DNA of 64,000 nucleotides. Source: Paenibacillus sp. JQZ6Y-1 (GTDB lineage Bacteria; Bacillota; Bacilli; Paenibacillales; Paenibacillaceae). Under the pieces are notes generated by a model. It worked only from the letters and a program-made list of their open reading frames with translations. It did no database searches and was not told the DNA's origin. The stretch covers positions 186,001 to 250,000 of the forward strand of contig NZ_JBFDUZ010000001.1 of assembly GCF_040719145.1 (NCBI RefSeq), read 5' to 3'. A program made the translations under genes and the position numbers. Shown in pieces: positions 53,497 through 61,832 of the stretch (position 1 is the first letter of the stretch; each line of letters begins with the position of its first letter).

Positions 53497-54045
53497 ATGA
53501 GCAGCATTAGAACAAGTCGATCCAGCCGTATTACTTTATCAGCGATTCTCTGGAAAAGTATCTGGTACGGATTCATCGCTGGTATGATCTCCGGCATGGT
53601 CAAGATTGGGTGGGAGAAAATCCTACCACCGCGAACGATGGCGCGGGATGCAACCAATCCGCCACAGCAGCTATTGCAGCAGCTTGGATTGTCGCAGGAT
53701 ACAACGCATGCGTTTGTGTATTATTCGACCGATCAAAAGGTATTCTATGTGGCACTCATCATCCACTTTGCCTTCGCGATTGTGTTCGCGGCGTTGTATA
53801 TTTTGCTGGCACAGTATTGGCAAACGATTACGCTCTGGCAGGGTGCAGTATACGGGATTGTGATCTGGATCATCTTCCATCTGCTGTTGATGCCTGCTCT
53901 CGGTACCGTTCCATCCGCTTGGGATCAGCCGCTGGCTGAGCATATATCGGAATTCTTCGGTCATATTATCTGGGCATGGAGTATTCATGCGACTGCCTTT
54001 TTCCTGATTGCTCAGGATCGTAGACAGACGTTGCGACAGCTATAA
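53497..54045 (+). CDS. YagU-like membrane protein (DUF1440)
   Basis: 182 residues from the ATG at 53497, 8 nt after AGGAGT; upstream in-frame starts lie too near this site. Three to four hydrophobic helices, with GFIAGMISGMVKIGWEKILPPR near 20-41 as in the YagU/DUF1440 family. That family is linked to acid resistance in E. coli; the role here is not known. A large terminator follows. Confidence 0.75.
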   Translation: MSSIRTSRSSRITLSAILWKSIWYGFIAGMISGMVKIGWEKILPPRTMARDATNPPQQLLQQLGLSQDTTHAFVYYSTDQKVFYVALIIHFAFAIVFAALYILLAQYWQTITLWQGAVYGIVIWIIFHLLLMPALGTVPSAWDQPLAEHISEFFGHIIWAWSIHATAFFLIAQDRRQTLRQL

Positions 54046-54157
54046 TGTCGATCTTCTATGTTACATGATCTGCACTAATAGTGACGCTTCATGAGGGATA
54101 GTGAATGAGAAATGAATCGTACGAATCTAGAATAGCAACGCAGGATTCCTAACTGTT

Positions 54158-54235
54158 AAAAAGCTTCTTTGTGCACAAGAGACGATGTTTCGGATATTCT
54201 GAAACGATGCAGTCTTGGCACAAGGAAGCTTTTTT
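54158..54235. terminator. Large bipartite terminator
   Basis: The outer stem AAAAAGCTTC-TTGTGC pairs with GCACAA-GAAGCTTTTT, and an inner GTTTC/GAAAC hairpin lies within. T-tracts lie on both strands. Confidence 0.8.
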
Positions 54236-54287
54236 GATGAGCAGAACAGCAGATAGTTATTTTAATCCATTTACATACAGTCCCATT

Positions 54288-54316
54288 TTGTCATGTGGCG
54301 AAATATATGCTAGAAT
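54288..54316 (+). promoter_or_regulatory. bioB promoter
   Basis: TTGTCA (54288-54293) is 17 bp from TAGAAT (54311-54316). The predicted transcription start falls just before the BirA operator. Confidence 0.6.
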
Positions 54317-54325
54317 CATGTTGGA

Positions 54326-54366
54326 TTAATTGTTAACCTATAATTTTATATAAGGTTAACAATTAA
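54326..54366. promoter_or_regulatory. BirA operator of bioB
   Basis: TTGTTAACC (54330-54338) and GGTTAACAA (54354-54362) are separated by 15 bp, the exact form of Gram-positive BirA sites; the arms extend by 4 bp each side (TTAA). Biotin-bound BirA would block bioB transcription here. Confidence 0.9.
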
Positions 54367-54399
54367 AACATAGCCTATGTTAAAGGAGTTATCGCATTG

Positions 54400-55416
54400 A
54401 TGAATTCATCTACCATTCTCCCTACATACTGGAACGACCTTGCAGAGCAATCGTTAAGCGGCAAACCGCTATCGCATGAACAAGCGTTGTCGATGTTGCA
54501 ATGTCACGACGACGAATTGCTCCCACTTATGCAGGCTGCCTACACTGTCCGCCGTCATTTTTACGGCAAAAAGGTAAAGCTCAATATGATCATCAATGCC
54601 AAAAGTGGACTATGCGCAGAGGATTGCGGCTACTGCTCGCAATCGATCGTCTCCACTGCACCTGTGCAAAAGTACAGTCTGCTGGATCGCGATACCTTGT
54701 TGGCAGGCGCGCGGGAAGCGCTGAACCGTCAGGCTGGAACATACTGCATCGTTGCTTCTGGCAGACGACCGAGTGGACGCGAGCTAGAGCAGGTGGTGGA
54801 AGCGGTCAAGGAAATCCGCGCTACCATGCCACTCAAAATCTGCGCCTGTCTTGGTTTGTTAAACGAACAGCAGGCACAGCAGCTTGCCGAAGCAGGTGTG
54901 CATCGGTACAACCACAATCTGAATACAAGCCGCGATCATTATCCATCGATTACTACCACGCACAGCTATGATCAGCGCTGTGAAACGGTGGAGCAGGTGA
55001 AGCGCAGCGGCATGTCGCCCTGCTCTGGCTTGATCGCGGGCATGGGCGAGAGTGACGACCAGTTGGTGGAGCTAGCAATGGCATTACGCGAGCTGGATGC
55101 CGACTCGATTCCGGTGAATTTTCTAAATCCCATTGCTGGAACACCACTCGCACATCGTCCGCACACACCAGCGATGAGAGGATTGCGCATCTTGGCGATG
55201 CTACGCTTGATGTGTCCATCGAAGGAAATTCGGGTTGCCGGAGGACGGGAATTGAATCTGCGTACCTTGCAGCCGTTGGCGCTGTACGCCGCCAATTCGA
55301 TCTTTGTTGGCGACTATTTGACCACACCCGGACAGGAGGCGGCGCTGGATTATCAGATGATTGAGGATCTAGGGTTTGAGATTGAACACAATGCGCTTGC
55401 AGATCAGGCAGAGTGA
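54400..55416 (+). CDS. bioB: Biotin synthase
   Basis: 338 residues. Radical-SAM enzyme that inserts sulfur into dethiobiotin. The 4Fe-4S Cys triad is Cys72, Cys76, Cys79 in CAEDCGYC; later motifs include NLNTSRDHYPSI and IPVNFLNPIAGTPL. The ATG at 54400 is preferred over an adjacent TTG; AAAGGAG lies 11 nt upstream. No other biotin genes are near, so the rest of the pathway or precursor uptake is elsewhere. The BirA operator gives biotin feedback control. Confidence 0.93.
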   Translation: MNSSTILPTYWNDLAEQSLSGKPLSHEQALSMLQCHDDELLPLMQAAYTVRRHFYGKKVKLNMIINAKSGLCAEDCGYCSQSIVSTAPVQKYSLLDRDTLLAGAREALNRQAGTYCIVASGRRPSGRELEQVVEAVKEIRATMPLKICACLGLLNEQQAQQLAEAGVHRYNHNLNTSRDHYPSITTTHSYDQRCETVEQVKRSGMSPCSGLIAGMGESDDQLVELAMALRELDADSIPVNFLNPIAGTPLAHRPHTPAMRGLRILAMLRLMCPSKEIRVAGGRELNLRTLQPLALYAANSIFVGDYLTTPGQEAALDYQMIEDLGFEIEHNALADQAE

Positions 55417-55454
55417 GTGGAGAAGGCGACCGTTCCCATCTTACTTTACCATGC

Positions 55455-56108
55455 TCATGATGGCTTCATCGCTACATAATCCAGCAGCATCTTCACAACG
55501 GGCTGCACAACCACATCACCGTCCCGATGGTCTTGCAGCTTCGGTGTAGATGTCATGCTCACACGTTGCAGCACGCCCATGACCGTTTGGAAAATAAGTA
55601 CCCCGGCATGGGATACATCCAGTTGTGGATTCAGCGAACCATCGCGTACGCCCTGTTCCAATGCATCATGCAAAAAGCCCCGCCCCGTTCCATGCTGCAC
55701 AAATTGCTCATAGCGCTGCCGCAGGTCGTCATCGACCTGCATTTGTCCATAATACAGATCGAACAGCGCTATGAAGCGCAGCTGTTGTCCATGAATAAGC
55801 GCATAGTCTACCCATGCCTGCAAAATGTTCGCCAGTCGATCACGCCCATTGGTCTGCGGCAGATCGCTGGCAGTCAGCAGGTCGGTCATATCACGCAAAA
55901 TGTGCATTTGCACATCGAATACGAGTTCATTCATATCACGAAAATGCTTATAAAAGGTCACCCGACTAATGCCTGCCTTGTCGCATACATCCTTGACCGT
56001 AATATCTGGGAAATTCTGCTGCAAAAATAATTCTGCCCCCGCCTGCACCAGCTCGTCACGATTGTGATTGCGTAGCTGCTGATGCCATGTTTCCTGTTGT
56101 TGCTTCAT
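55455..56108 (-). CDS. TetR-family transcriptional regulator
   Basis: 217 residues with an N-terminal TetR helix-turn-helix (about 18-60, ITVKDVCDKAGISRVTFYKHF) and a variable ligand domain. GGAGGA lies upstream on the minus strand. It is the second gene of a unit with the MFS transporter gene 57 bp upstream on the same strand, so it likely represses that unit via the inverted repeat at 57424-57440. Confidence 0.88.
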   Translation of the reverse strand: MKQQQETWHQQLRNHNRDELVQAGAELFLQQNFPDITVKDVCDKAGISRVTFYKHFRDMNELVFDVQMHILRDMTDLLTASDLPQTNGRDRLANILQAWVDYALIHGQQLRFIALFDLYYGQMQVDDDLRQRYEQFVQHGTGRGFLHDALEQGVRDGSLNPQLDVSHAGVLIFQTVMGVLQRVSMTSTPKLQDHRDGDVVVQPVVKMLLDYVAMKPS

Positions 56109-56165
56109 GTATCATTCCTCCAAGGCGTACCATATTATATAGAGCACATCCATGCCCGCACCATA

Positions 56166-57401
56166 CTATGAATCCGAACGATCTGCATAGGTCTGCGTAG
56201 TCTCAACAGACGATGATCTGTCCTTGTTACGCGTTAACAGCAGCGCTGCCAGCAAAACAATTGCCCCAATCATATACGGCAGCCCGATCCGGTAATCAAA
56301 TAATGTACCTGCTACAATCGGTCCAGCAATATTGCCGATGCTGCCATACGTCGTATTCAGCCCAGCGACGAACCCCTGCTCATCATCTCGTGCATGATTC
56401 GCCAGCAACGTGTTCACCGTCGGACGCAAAAAGGCATTAAATGCAAAAAACAACGATGATACCGCTAGCAAATACCACAAGTTTACCGGAATCAGCATCA
56501 ACACGAGCGCCACTGCCGTCATAATCAGCGACAGCCGAATGAGCCGTGATTCGCCAATGCGACGAATGACTTTATCCAGCGCCCAGATTTGCACTGCGAT
56601 CCCGATGACTGCGCCCAATGTAATAATGATCGCAATCTGTGCGGATGTGAAGCTATATTGCTGCTCTACATAGAGTGCATATACCGTTTCGTAATTGACC
56701 AGCCCGAACGTCATGACGAGAATCAGCAGCAAATAACGGAAATACGGAGTGTGAAACGACGACACCAGCTGCGATACCATCGACGGCGTTGCCTGCTGAC
56801 CGCGAAGCTGCTGCGTCCGACGTTCCGGCGGCAATGTTTCCTTGAGCAGCAGTGTCATCACCGTCGCGACCAGTCCCAGCGCTGCGGCGACTAGATAGGG
56901 AACACGAATGCCATATTGCGCAATGATACCGCCAATCCCCGGACCAAGTACCATGCCCAGATTCATCGCTGCGCTGAGATACCCCATGCCTTTGGCACGT
57001 GTCGTATTGGTCGTCACATCCGCTACATACGCCAGCACCGACGGCACCATAATGCCCAGACCGATCCCGCCGATAAAGCGTGCCATGTATAGCGATGGCA
57101 AGTTGTACGATACCGCAAACATATAATCTGAGATCACCGTTAGGAACAGCCCGGAAAGAATCATTTTTTTACGTCCATAGCGATCCGACATGCGACCGCC
57201 AATTGGGGAAAAGATAAACTGTGCCGCCCCGAACGCCGCGATCATATACCCTGCCGCTGTACCCGCCGCATCAAACTGCTTCAAGTATTCCGGTAAAATC
57301 GGAATAACCATCCCTTGACCAAGTAAAGCGATAAACAGATTCAGCATTAAAATCCCAAGTGGAAAGCCACTTCCGGCTTGTAAGGAAGGCGATTTTGTCA
57401 T
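56166..57401 (-). CDS. MFS drug efflux transporter (NorA/Bmr-like)
   Basis: 411 residues, twelve membrane helices. Motif A GGRMSDRYGRKKM lies between helices 2 and 3, and the antiporter motif C (GMVLGPGIGG) in helix 5 marks a drug:H+ antiporter. GAAGGAGC lies upstream of the ATG on the minus strand. It is co-transcribed with the TetR gene. The substrates are unknown; the family exports many lipophilic cations and quinolones. Confidence 0.88.
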   Translation of the reverse strand: MTKSPSLQAGSGFPLGILMLNLFIALLGQGMVIPILPEYLKQFDAAGTAAGYMIAAFGAAQFIFSPIGGRMSDRYGRKKMILSGLFLTVISDYMFAVSYNLPSLYMARFIGGIGLGIMVPSVLAYVADVTTNTTRAKGMGYLSAAMNLGMVLGPGIGGIIAQYGIRVPYLVAAALGLVATVMTLLLKETLPPERRTQQLRGQQATPSMVSQLVSSFHTPYFRYLLLILVMTFGLVNYETVYALYVEQQYSFTSAQIAIIITLGAVIGIAVQIWALDKVIRRIGESRLIRLSLIMTAVALVLMLIPVNLWYLLAVSSLFFAFNAFLRPTVNTLLANHARDDEQGFVAGLNTTYGSIGNIAGPIVAGTLFDYRIGLPYMIGAIVLLAALLLTRNKDRSSSVETTQTYADRSDS

Positions 57402-57423
57402 GAATAATAAGCTCCTTCTAAAG

Positions 57424-57487
57424 GTTTACACATCGTAAACGTTAACAGTATGTAAATAATTATAAAGGATCTATTTTGAAAATGTAA
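57424..57487 (-). promoter_or_regulatory. MFS/TetR operon promoter and operator
   Basis: On the minus strand TTACAT (57482-57487) is 17 bp from TATAAT (57459-57464). Downstream lies GTTTAC-N5-GTAAAC (57424-57440), placed to be a TetR operator. Confidence 0.5.
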
Positions 57488-57529
57488 AGGATATTCAGCG
57501 ACTGATCACAGCAGATATGAGATCAACAA

Positions 57530-57571
57530 CAATCTGCCGTACTCAGCGGCAGCATGGAGTACGGCAGATTG
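57530..57571 (-). terminator. Hairpin after carboxymuconolactone decarboxylase gene
   Basis: CAATCTGCCGTACT pairs with AGTACGGCAGATTG over a 14-nt loop. On the minus strand it is followed by TTGTTGAT, a weak T-tract. Confidence 0.5.
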
Positions 57572-57717
57572 CATATGGTATATCGAATTTACGTAGGGCA
57601 TATCGGATGATGATGGTTACTATGAGAACGTCTACACCTTTGAATATGTCTATCTAGGAAAGTGAGCGCCTTGAACGATTCGTAAGCTATACTTCGTTCG
57701 GACGATTTGATAAAAGA

Positions 57718-58212
57718 TTACGATTGTTCCACTGGCAGCAATCCACGTTCATCAAATACCTGTTTCGCAACCGCTATCGCATTCAGCACCTTCGGAAAAC
57801 CAGTATACGGAGAGCAGTGCATCAGCGCTTCTACAATCTCAGCAGGTGTCAATCCGACATTGAGCGAAGCATTCAAATGCACATGTAACTGCGCTTCACA
57901 GCCGCCTTGTGTGGTAAGCGAGGAGATGGTTACGAGCTGGCGCTGGCGTGCGTCAAGTGTATCCCGTGAATACATATCACCAAACGCATACTCGATCACA
58001 TACCGCCCCAGATCGGGTGCGATCTCTTGTAGCGAAGCAATCACTCGCTCGCCTGCTTGTCCGTCAATCTCACGCAATTTGTTCCAACCACGCTCATATC
58101 GCTTGTTATCACTGGATGGAACAGTAGCATCGTTGGTTGAGGTTGGAGTGGAATCGGTAGTAGAGATGGGCTTATCGTTGAAATCGGCTGTTTGGGAAAT
58201 AGGGTTTGTCAT
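57718..58212 (-). CDS. Carboxymuconolactone decarboxylase-family protein
   Basis: 164 residues from the ATG at 58212, with AGGAGG 10 nt upstream. A Ser/Thr-rich N-terminal ~35 residues precedes the CMD helical domain (RQRQLVTISSLTTQGGCEAQLHVHLNASLNVGLTPAEIVEAL region). The CxxC of AhpD-type reductases is not seen. Divergent from a MerR gene, as in the aldehyde-responsive adhR-yraC loci of B. subtilis, so a thiol or aldehyde stress role is plausible. The MerR protein likely controls it. Confidence 0.8.
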   Translation of the reverse strand: MTNPISQTADFNDKPISTTDSTPTSTNDATVPSSDNKRYERGWNKLREIDGQAGERVIASLQEIAPDLGRYVIEYAFGDMYSRDTLDARQRQLVTISSLTTQGGCEAQLHVHLNASLNVGLTPAEIVEALMHCSPYTGFPKVLNAIAVAKQVFDERGLLPVEQS

Positions 58213-58321
58213 TGCAATCATCCTCCTGAAATGTTCACGAATATAATGCGGGTAAATCATCGTTTCTTTACTTGTTTGGGTAAATAGAGGCGGGTCTGCG
58301 TCCTACCAAATCAGCATATCG

Positions 58322-58339
58322 CTTTGAGCGCGCTCAAAG
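58322..58339. promoter_or_regulatory. 18-bp palindrome between CMD and MerR genes
   Basis: CTTTGAGCG and its complement form a perfect palindrome. It is placed between the divergent starts, as a MerR-family operator would be. Confidence 0.55.
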
Positions 58340-58378
58340 GCAAGCATGAATTTCGCAGCAGTATGGTATAGTAACCAT

Positions 58379-58762
58379 ATGGAAAAGTCACTGAACATAC
58401 AGCAAATGGTAGACATGACTGGATTAAGCGCACATACGCTGCGCTATTACGAACGAATTGGATTGCTACGCAATATCGAACGAAACGCCCAAGGGCATCG
58501 CATATACGCGGCGCAGGATGTAGCATGGGTAGAGTTTCTGCTTCGTTTGCGCGATACCGGCATGAATATCGCAGGTATGCAGCGCTTTGCTGAATTACGC
58601 AGTCAAGGCGATGCGACAGCAAGCGAGCGTCGGCAGATGCTGGAGCAGCATGAGCTGCAACTACAGCAGCAGTTGGCGTCATTGCAGGATCATTTACACA
58701 ATATTGGAGACAAAATTCAATACTATCGTCAACTCGAACAGCAGAGTGTGCGACAAACATAG
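58379..58762 (+). CDS. MerR-family transcriptional regulator
   Basis: 127 residues. The winged helix-turn-helix near the N terminus (NIQQMVDMTGLSAHTLRYYERIGLL) is followed by a coiled-coil dimer helix rich in Gln and Leu. No metal-binding Cys cluster, so not a metal sensor. No ribosome site precedes the ATG at 58379, but TATAGT lies 7 bp upstream, so a leaderless transcript is possible. A start at 58346 with weak AAAGG is the alternative. Probably regulates the divergent CMD gene. Confidence 0.82.
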   Translation: MEKSLNIQQMVDMTGLSAHTLRYYERIGLLRNIERNAQGHRIYAAQDVAWVEFLLRLRDTGMNIAGMQRFAELRSQGDATASERRQMLEQHELQLQQQLASLQDHLHNIGDKIQYYRQLEQQSVRQT

Positions 58763-58820
58763 CCTCATTGTCGCCATGTATACCATACACAAAGTAAACA
58801 GAATCAAAGGAGTCGTATTC

Positions 58821-59741
58821 ATGACCAGCAAAGTAGTACAACATATTAGCGAACTTGTCGGCGATACGCCGGTATTGAAATTAAACCGTATCACGTCGCC
58901 GGAATGGGCAGATGTATATGTCAAATTGGAGTATTTTAACCCTAGCGGTAGCGTCAAGGATCGTGCTGCGCTGAACCTGATCATCGAAGCGGAAAAGTCG
59001 GGTGACTTGAAGCCCGGCAGTACCATCATCGAACCGACCAGCGGCAATACGGGAATCGGACTGGCGATGAACGCTGCTGCGCGTGGTTACGGTGCAATCC
59101 TCATCATGCCAGATAATATGTCACAGGAGCGCATCAGCATCCTCAAAGCCTACGGCGCACAGGTCGTATTAACACCTGCCGCCGAAAAAATGCCCGGTGC
59201 GATTCGCAAGGCAGAGCAGCTGCTAACGGAGATTCCGAACAGCTATATGCCGCGCCAATTCGATAATCCTGCCAATGCAGATGCGCATCGTCATACGACA
59301 GCGCTGGAGATCTTAGAGCAGATGGAAGGGAAGCTGGATACGTTTGTTGCCTCCGCAGGTACAGGCGGGACGATTACGGGAACAGGGGAAACGCTACGCG
59401 ATCATTTGCCGTATGTACGCATTATGGTCGTCGAGCCGAAAGGCTCTCCCGTTCTGTCCGGTGGTCAACCCGGTCCGCACAAGCTTGTCGGCACTAGCCC
59501 GGGCTTTGTTCCGTCGATTCTGAACACGTCGATCTATGATGAGATTGTACAGGTGGCGGATGAGGATGCAATCTCTATGATGAAGGAGCTGGCGCGAACC
59601 GAAGGATTGCTGCTTGGACCTTCTTCGGCGGCGACGGTATGGACGGCAGTGCAGGAAGCAAAGCGGCTAGGAGCAGGGAAGAAGGTACTTTGTATTGCCC
59701 CAGACAATGGCGAGCGGTATCTGAGTATGGATTTGATTTGA
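58821..59741 (+). CDS. cysK: Cysteine synthase (O-acetylserine sulfhydrylase)
   Basis: 306 residues from the ATG at 58821; AAAGGAG lies 8 nt upstream, although the frame extends further back. PLP-dependent synthesis of cysteine from O-acetylserine and sulfide. PLP lysine Lys46 in PSGSVKDR, substrate loop EPTSGNTGIG, phosphate loop GTGGTITGTGE, and LLLGPSSAAT near the C terminus are all intact. It stands 58 bp after the MerR gene. A terminator follows. Confidence 0.93.
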   Translation: MTSKVVQHISELVGDTPVLKLNRITSPEWADVYVKLEYFNPSGSVKDRAALNLIIEAEKSGDLKPGSTIIEPTSGNTGIGLAMNAAARGYGAILIMPDNMSQERISILKAYGAQVVLTPAAEKMPGAIRKAEQLLTEIPNSYMPRQFDNPANADAHRHTTALEILEQMEGKLDTFVASAGTGGTITGTGETLRDHLPYVRIMVVEPKGSPVLSGGQPGPHKLVGTSPGFVPSILNTSIYDEIVQVADEDAISMMKELARTEGLLLGPSSAATVWTAVQEAKRLGAGKKVLCIAPDNGERYLSMDLI

Positions 59742-59842
59742 CCCGCTAGAAAAGCACATATGATCCTATTCATATGAAGTAGTAACTATAGATGAGTGAA
59801 CAGTAGCTCATCATCAAACTGTATAGTTATCTTGAACGATAG

Positions 59843-59903
59843 CAAGTCAGCTTGCCCATCCATGGATGTTCTAATCATGTGGATGAGCAAACTGGCTTAT
59901 TTT
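59843..59903 (+). terminator. Terminator after cysK
   Basis: AAGTCAG, CTTGC and CCATCC segments pair with GGATG, AGCAA and CTGGCTT in order, followed by ATTTTC. Confidence 0.65.
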
Positions 59904-59957
59904 CATTTATATAGTGAAAGCATGGGCAGGCAGGACAAGAGGATTCCAACAGTACAA

Positions 59958-60006
59958 TTGACAACTATATAATTAACCAGTAAACTAAAATTATTAACCG
60001 GTTAAT
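59958..60006 (+). promoter_or_regulatory. MarR gene promoter with two operator-like repeats
   Basis: TTGACA (59958-59963) and TAAACT (59981-59986) are 17 bp apart. A perfect palindrome ATTAACCGGTTAAT (59993-60006) and an imperfect copy (AATTAACCAGTAAA, 59971-59984) flank the -10. This suits autorepression. Confidence 0.5.
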
Positions 60007-60023
60007 TATTGGAGGATATCTTG

Positions 60024-60488
60024 ATGGATGCGACACAGAAACAAGCATTTCAAGCGGTAGAGCAGCTATTGCTCAAGCGTGAGCAAAATGTGCAGAGGCA
60101 ACAGCAGCTGGCTGAACAAATGGCAGCAGAAATGGAGGTTGCTTCTCACAAGTGGACCATTACCCAGCTTCATTTGCTCTCGATTTTACAGACACAGGGC
60201 GAGGTCAATAATATGTATTTGGCTGAGCAATTACGTATTTCACGACCAGCCGTTACCAAGGCGACAGCGATTCTACTCAAGCATGAACTGATTCGGGAAG
60301 TACGTAGACCGAACAATCTGAAAGAAGTCTATTATGCGCTTACTCCAGCAGGCGAGCAGCTTGCTACAATTCACGAGCGACTGCATAACCGTTTGTTAGA
60401 GCAATACGAGCAGCTGTTTAGTCAGTTTGACGAGTCAGAATTAACTACGATTATTCGATTTTTGCATGCGTGGGCAGCGTATATATGA
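60024..60488 (+). CDS. MarR-family transcriptional regulator
   Basis: 154 residues from the ATG at 60024, 8 nt after GGAGGATA. Winged helix at about 60-115 (NNMYLAEQLRISRPAVTKATAILLKHELIREV, RRPNNLKEVYYALTPAGEQL). No Cys residues, so not an OhrR-like peroxide sensor. It probably represses itself through the palindromes in its promoter, and may control the NTF2-like gene 119 bp downstream. Confidence 0.85.
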   Translation: MDATQKQAFQAVEQLLLKREQNVQRQQQLAEQMAAEMEVASHKWTITQLHLLSILQTQGEVNNMYLAEQLRISRPAVTKATAILLKHELIREVRRPNNLKEVYYALTPAGEQLATIHERLHNRLLEQYEQLFSQFDESELTTIIRFLHAWAAYI

Positions 60489-60607
60489 TGACGTCGATAT
60501 TTGATGTTTCGATAATGCTAGCATCTGATTCTGCTCAAATGTTTGCAGCTGTACAGTTCGAATGAAGCGCAAGAATCATAATGTTCCGATCAATGGAGGA
60601 TGATACA

Positions 60608-61021
60608 ATGAACGAACAATTGAGCAAATCCGAAGCACTGGCATTTTTAAATACAATGTATCGTGATGTAGTTATTGGTATGGATGATACATGTATTGAT
60701 CAGTATTTTGCCGCTGACTATGTACAGGTTACCGATGGTGTACGTAGTAATCTAGATGAGTTTAAGCATCATGTTCGTATGCTACGGAAAGAGGTGCAGT
60801 CGATTGCAATTTCACCATTTACGCATTATGCCTATGACGAGGCTATACAGACAGCCACCCTCCGCTATATCGTCGATGTAGAGAAGAAGAACGGCAAACG
60901 TGGGCAGGTAGAGTTAATAGCGATTTTTGAGTTACAAGGTGAGCAGGTACTACGTTGTCATGAGCTATCGTCTTCACTAGATCAAGCTGATGATTTTCAC
61001 GATATTGCTAGCTTGAGTTGA
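60608..61021 (+). CDS. NTF2/SnoaL-like protein
   Basis: 137 residues from the ATG at 60608; GGAGGATG lies 8 nt upstream. The pattern FLNTMYRDVVIGMDDTCIDQYFAADYVQVTDG, and later strands, suits the NTF2-like cone fold used by isomerases, hydratases and ligand carriers. Function cannot be assigned. Follows the MarR gene on the same strand, so possibly its target. Confidence 0.75.
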   Translation: MNEQLSKSEALAFLNTMYRDVVIGMDDTCIDQYFAADYVQVTDGVRSNLDEFKHHVRMLRKEVQSIAISPFTHYAYDEAIQTATLRYIVDVEKKNGKRGQVELIAIFELQGEQVLRCHELSSSLDQADDFHDIASLS

Positions 61022-61138
61022 TCGTAGATTCCTTTTCACTATGTTCTCTTTAGACGTAAACGAAGCACCGCTCAGTATTGTTTCTTTAGATGTACATTGC
61101 GTACCATAGTTATAAACGTAAACAATACCATCTATACA

Positions 61139-61182
61139 AGAAAGCCCGCCAACCCTGCATACATACAAGGTTGGCGGGCTTC
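61139..61182. terminator. Bidirectional intrinsic terminator
   Basis: AAGCCCGCCAACC pairs with GGTTGGCGGGCTT, with T-runs on both strands. It separates the convergent NTF2-like and YdeI-like genes. Confidence 0.9.
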
Positions 61183-61184
61183 TT

Positions 61185-61769
61185 TTAATCTTGATTGTCC
61201 TGTTCATTCCATAATCGTCCATGATCATGCCATTGCCCGTACATCCGGTTTACCCGCGTCTGCTTGATGAATGTATCCAGTCTGCGAGCGAATAAATCGG
61301 GCTGGTGGCGGACATTTTGAATGTTATCGATCCGTATTCTGCGATACAGTTCAGGCATAGTGATAAAATTTGCATATACCTCAGGCTCACGCTGTAGCCA
61401 CTCCATAATCTCTGCATCCACCACGAAATGCTCAATGTCCATATCAGGCAGCACCCGTCGTCCAGCTGGCGTCATCTGTCCGAGCCGTTCCAGTCGGCGG
61501 ACACGCTCCTTATTCAGCTCTGTCCATGAGCTGTTGCGCCGTCTTGGTGACATCCGTTGCGCTAAGATTCCGTCAGGTGTTTTCTTTTTCACGCCATCGA
61601 TCCAGCCAAAGCATAGCGCTTCTTCTACCGCATCGAGGTAAAGGAGCACACCATCCGTAGCCTTGATACTAACAGCGATCCAGCAATAGTCGGTATCCTC
61701 ATGATGCTGATATAGCCATTCGCGCCATTCCGCTCGTGAGGTGACCGATAACATGGGTTCTGTAGACAT
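61185..61769 (-). CDS. YdeI/OmpD-associated-family protein
   Basis: 194 residues. The family motif CWIAVSIKATDGVLLYLDAVEEALCFGWIDGVKKK is clear near the N terminus, followed by the Arg-rich QRMSPRRRNSSWTELNKERV segment. YdeI-like proteins are linked to resistance against cationic peptides and bacteriocins in Enterobacteria; the role in Firmicutes is unproved. AAAGGAACC lies upstream on the minus strand. Confidence 0.82.
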   Translation of the reverse strand: MSTEPMLSVTSRAEWREWLYQHHEDTDYCWIAVSIKATDGVLLYLDAVEEALCFGWIDGVKKKTPDGILAQRMSPRRRNSSWTELNKERVRRLERLGQMTPAGRRVLPDMDIEHFVVDAEIMEWLQREPEVYANFITMPELYRRIRIDNIQNVRHQPDLFARRLDTFIKQTRVNRMYGQWHDHGRLWNEQDNQD

Positions 61770-61832
61770 GTGGGGTGGTTCCTTTCCGCGATTTGTTCAG
61801 ATGTATTTGGCTAGTATTGGGAGCATATTGGG

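Larger units (their letters stand above)
57402..57717. other. Regulatory gap, MFS promoter and CMD-gene terminator
   Basis: 316 bp. It contains the MFS promoter and operator at 57424-57487 and a 14-bp stem hairpin at 57530-57571. No gene. Confidence 0.55.
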
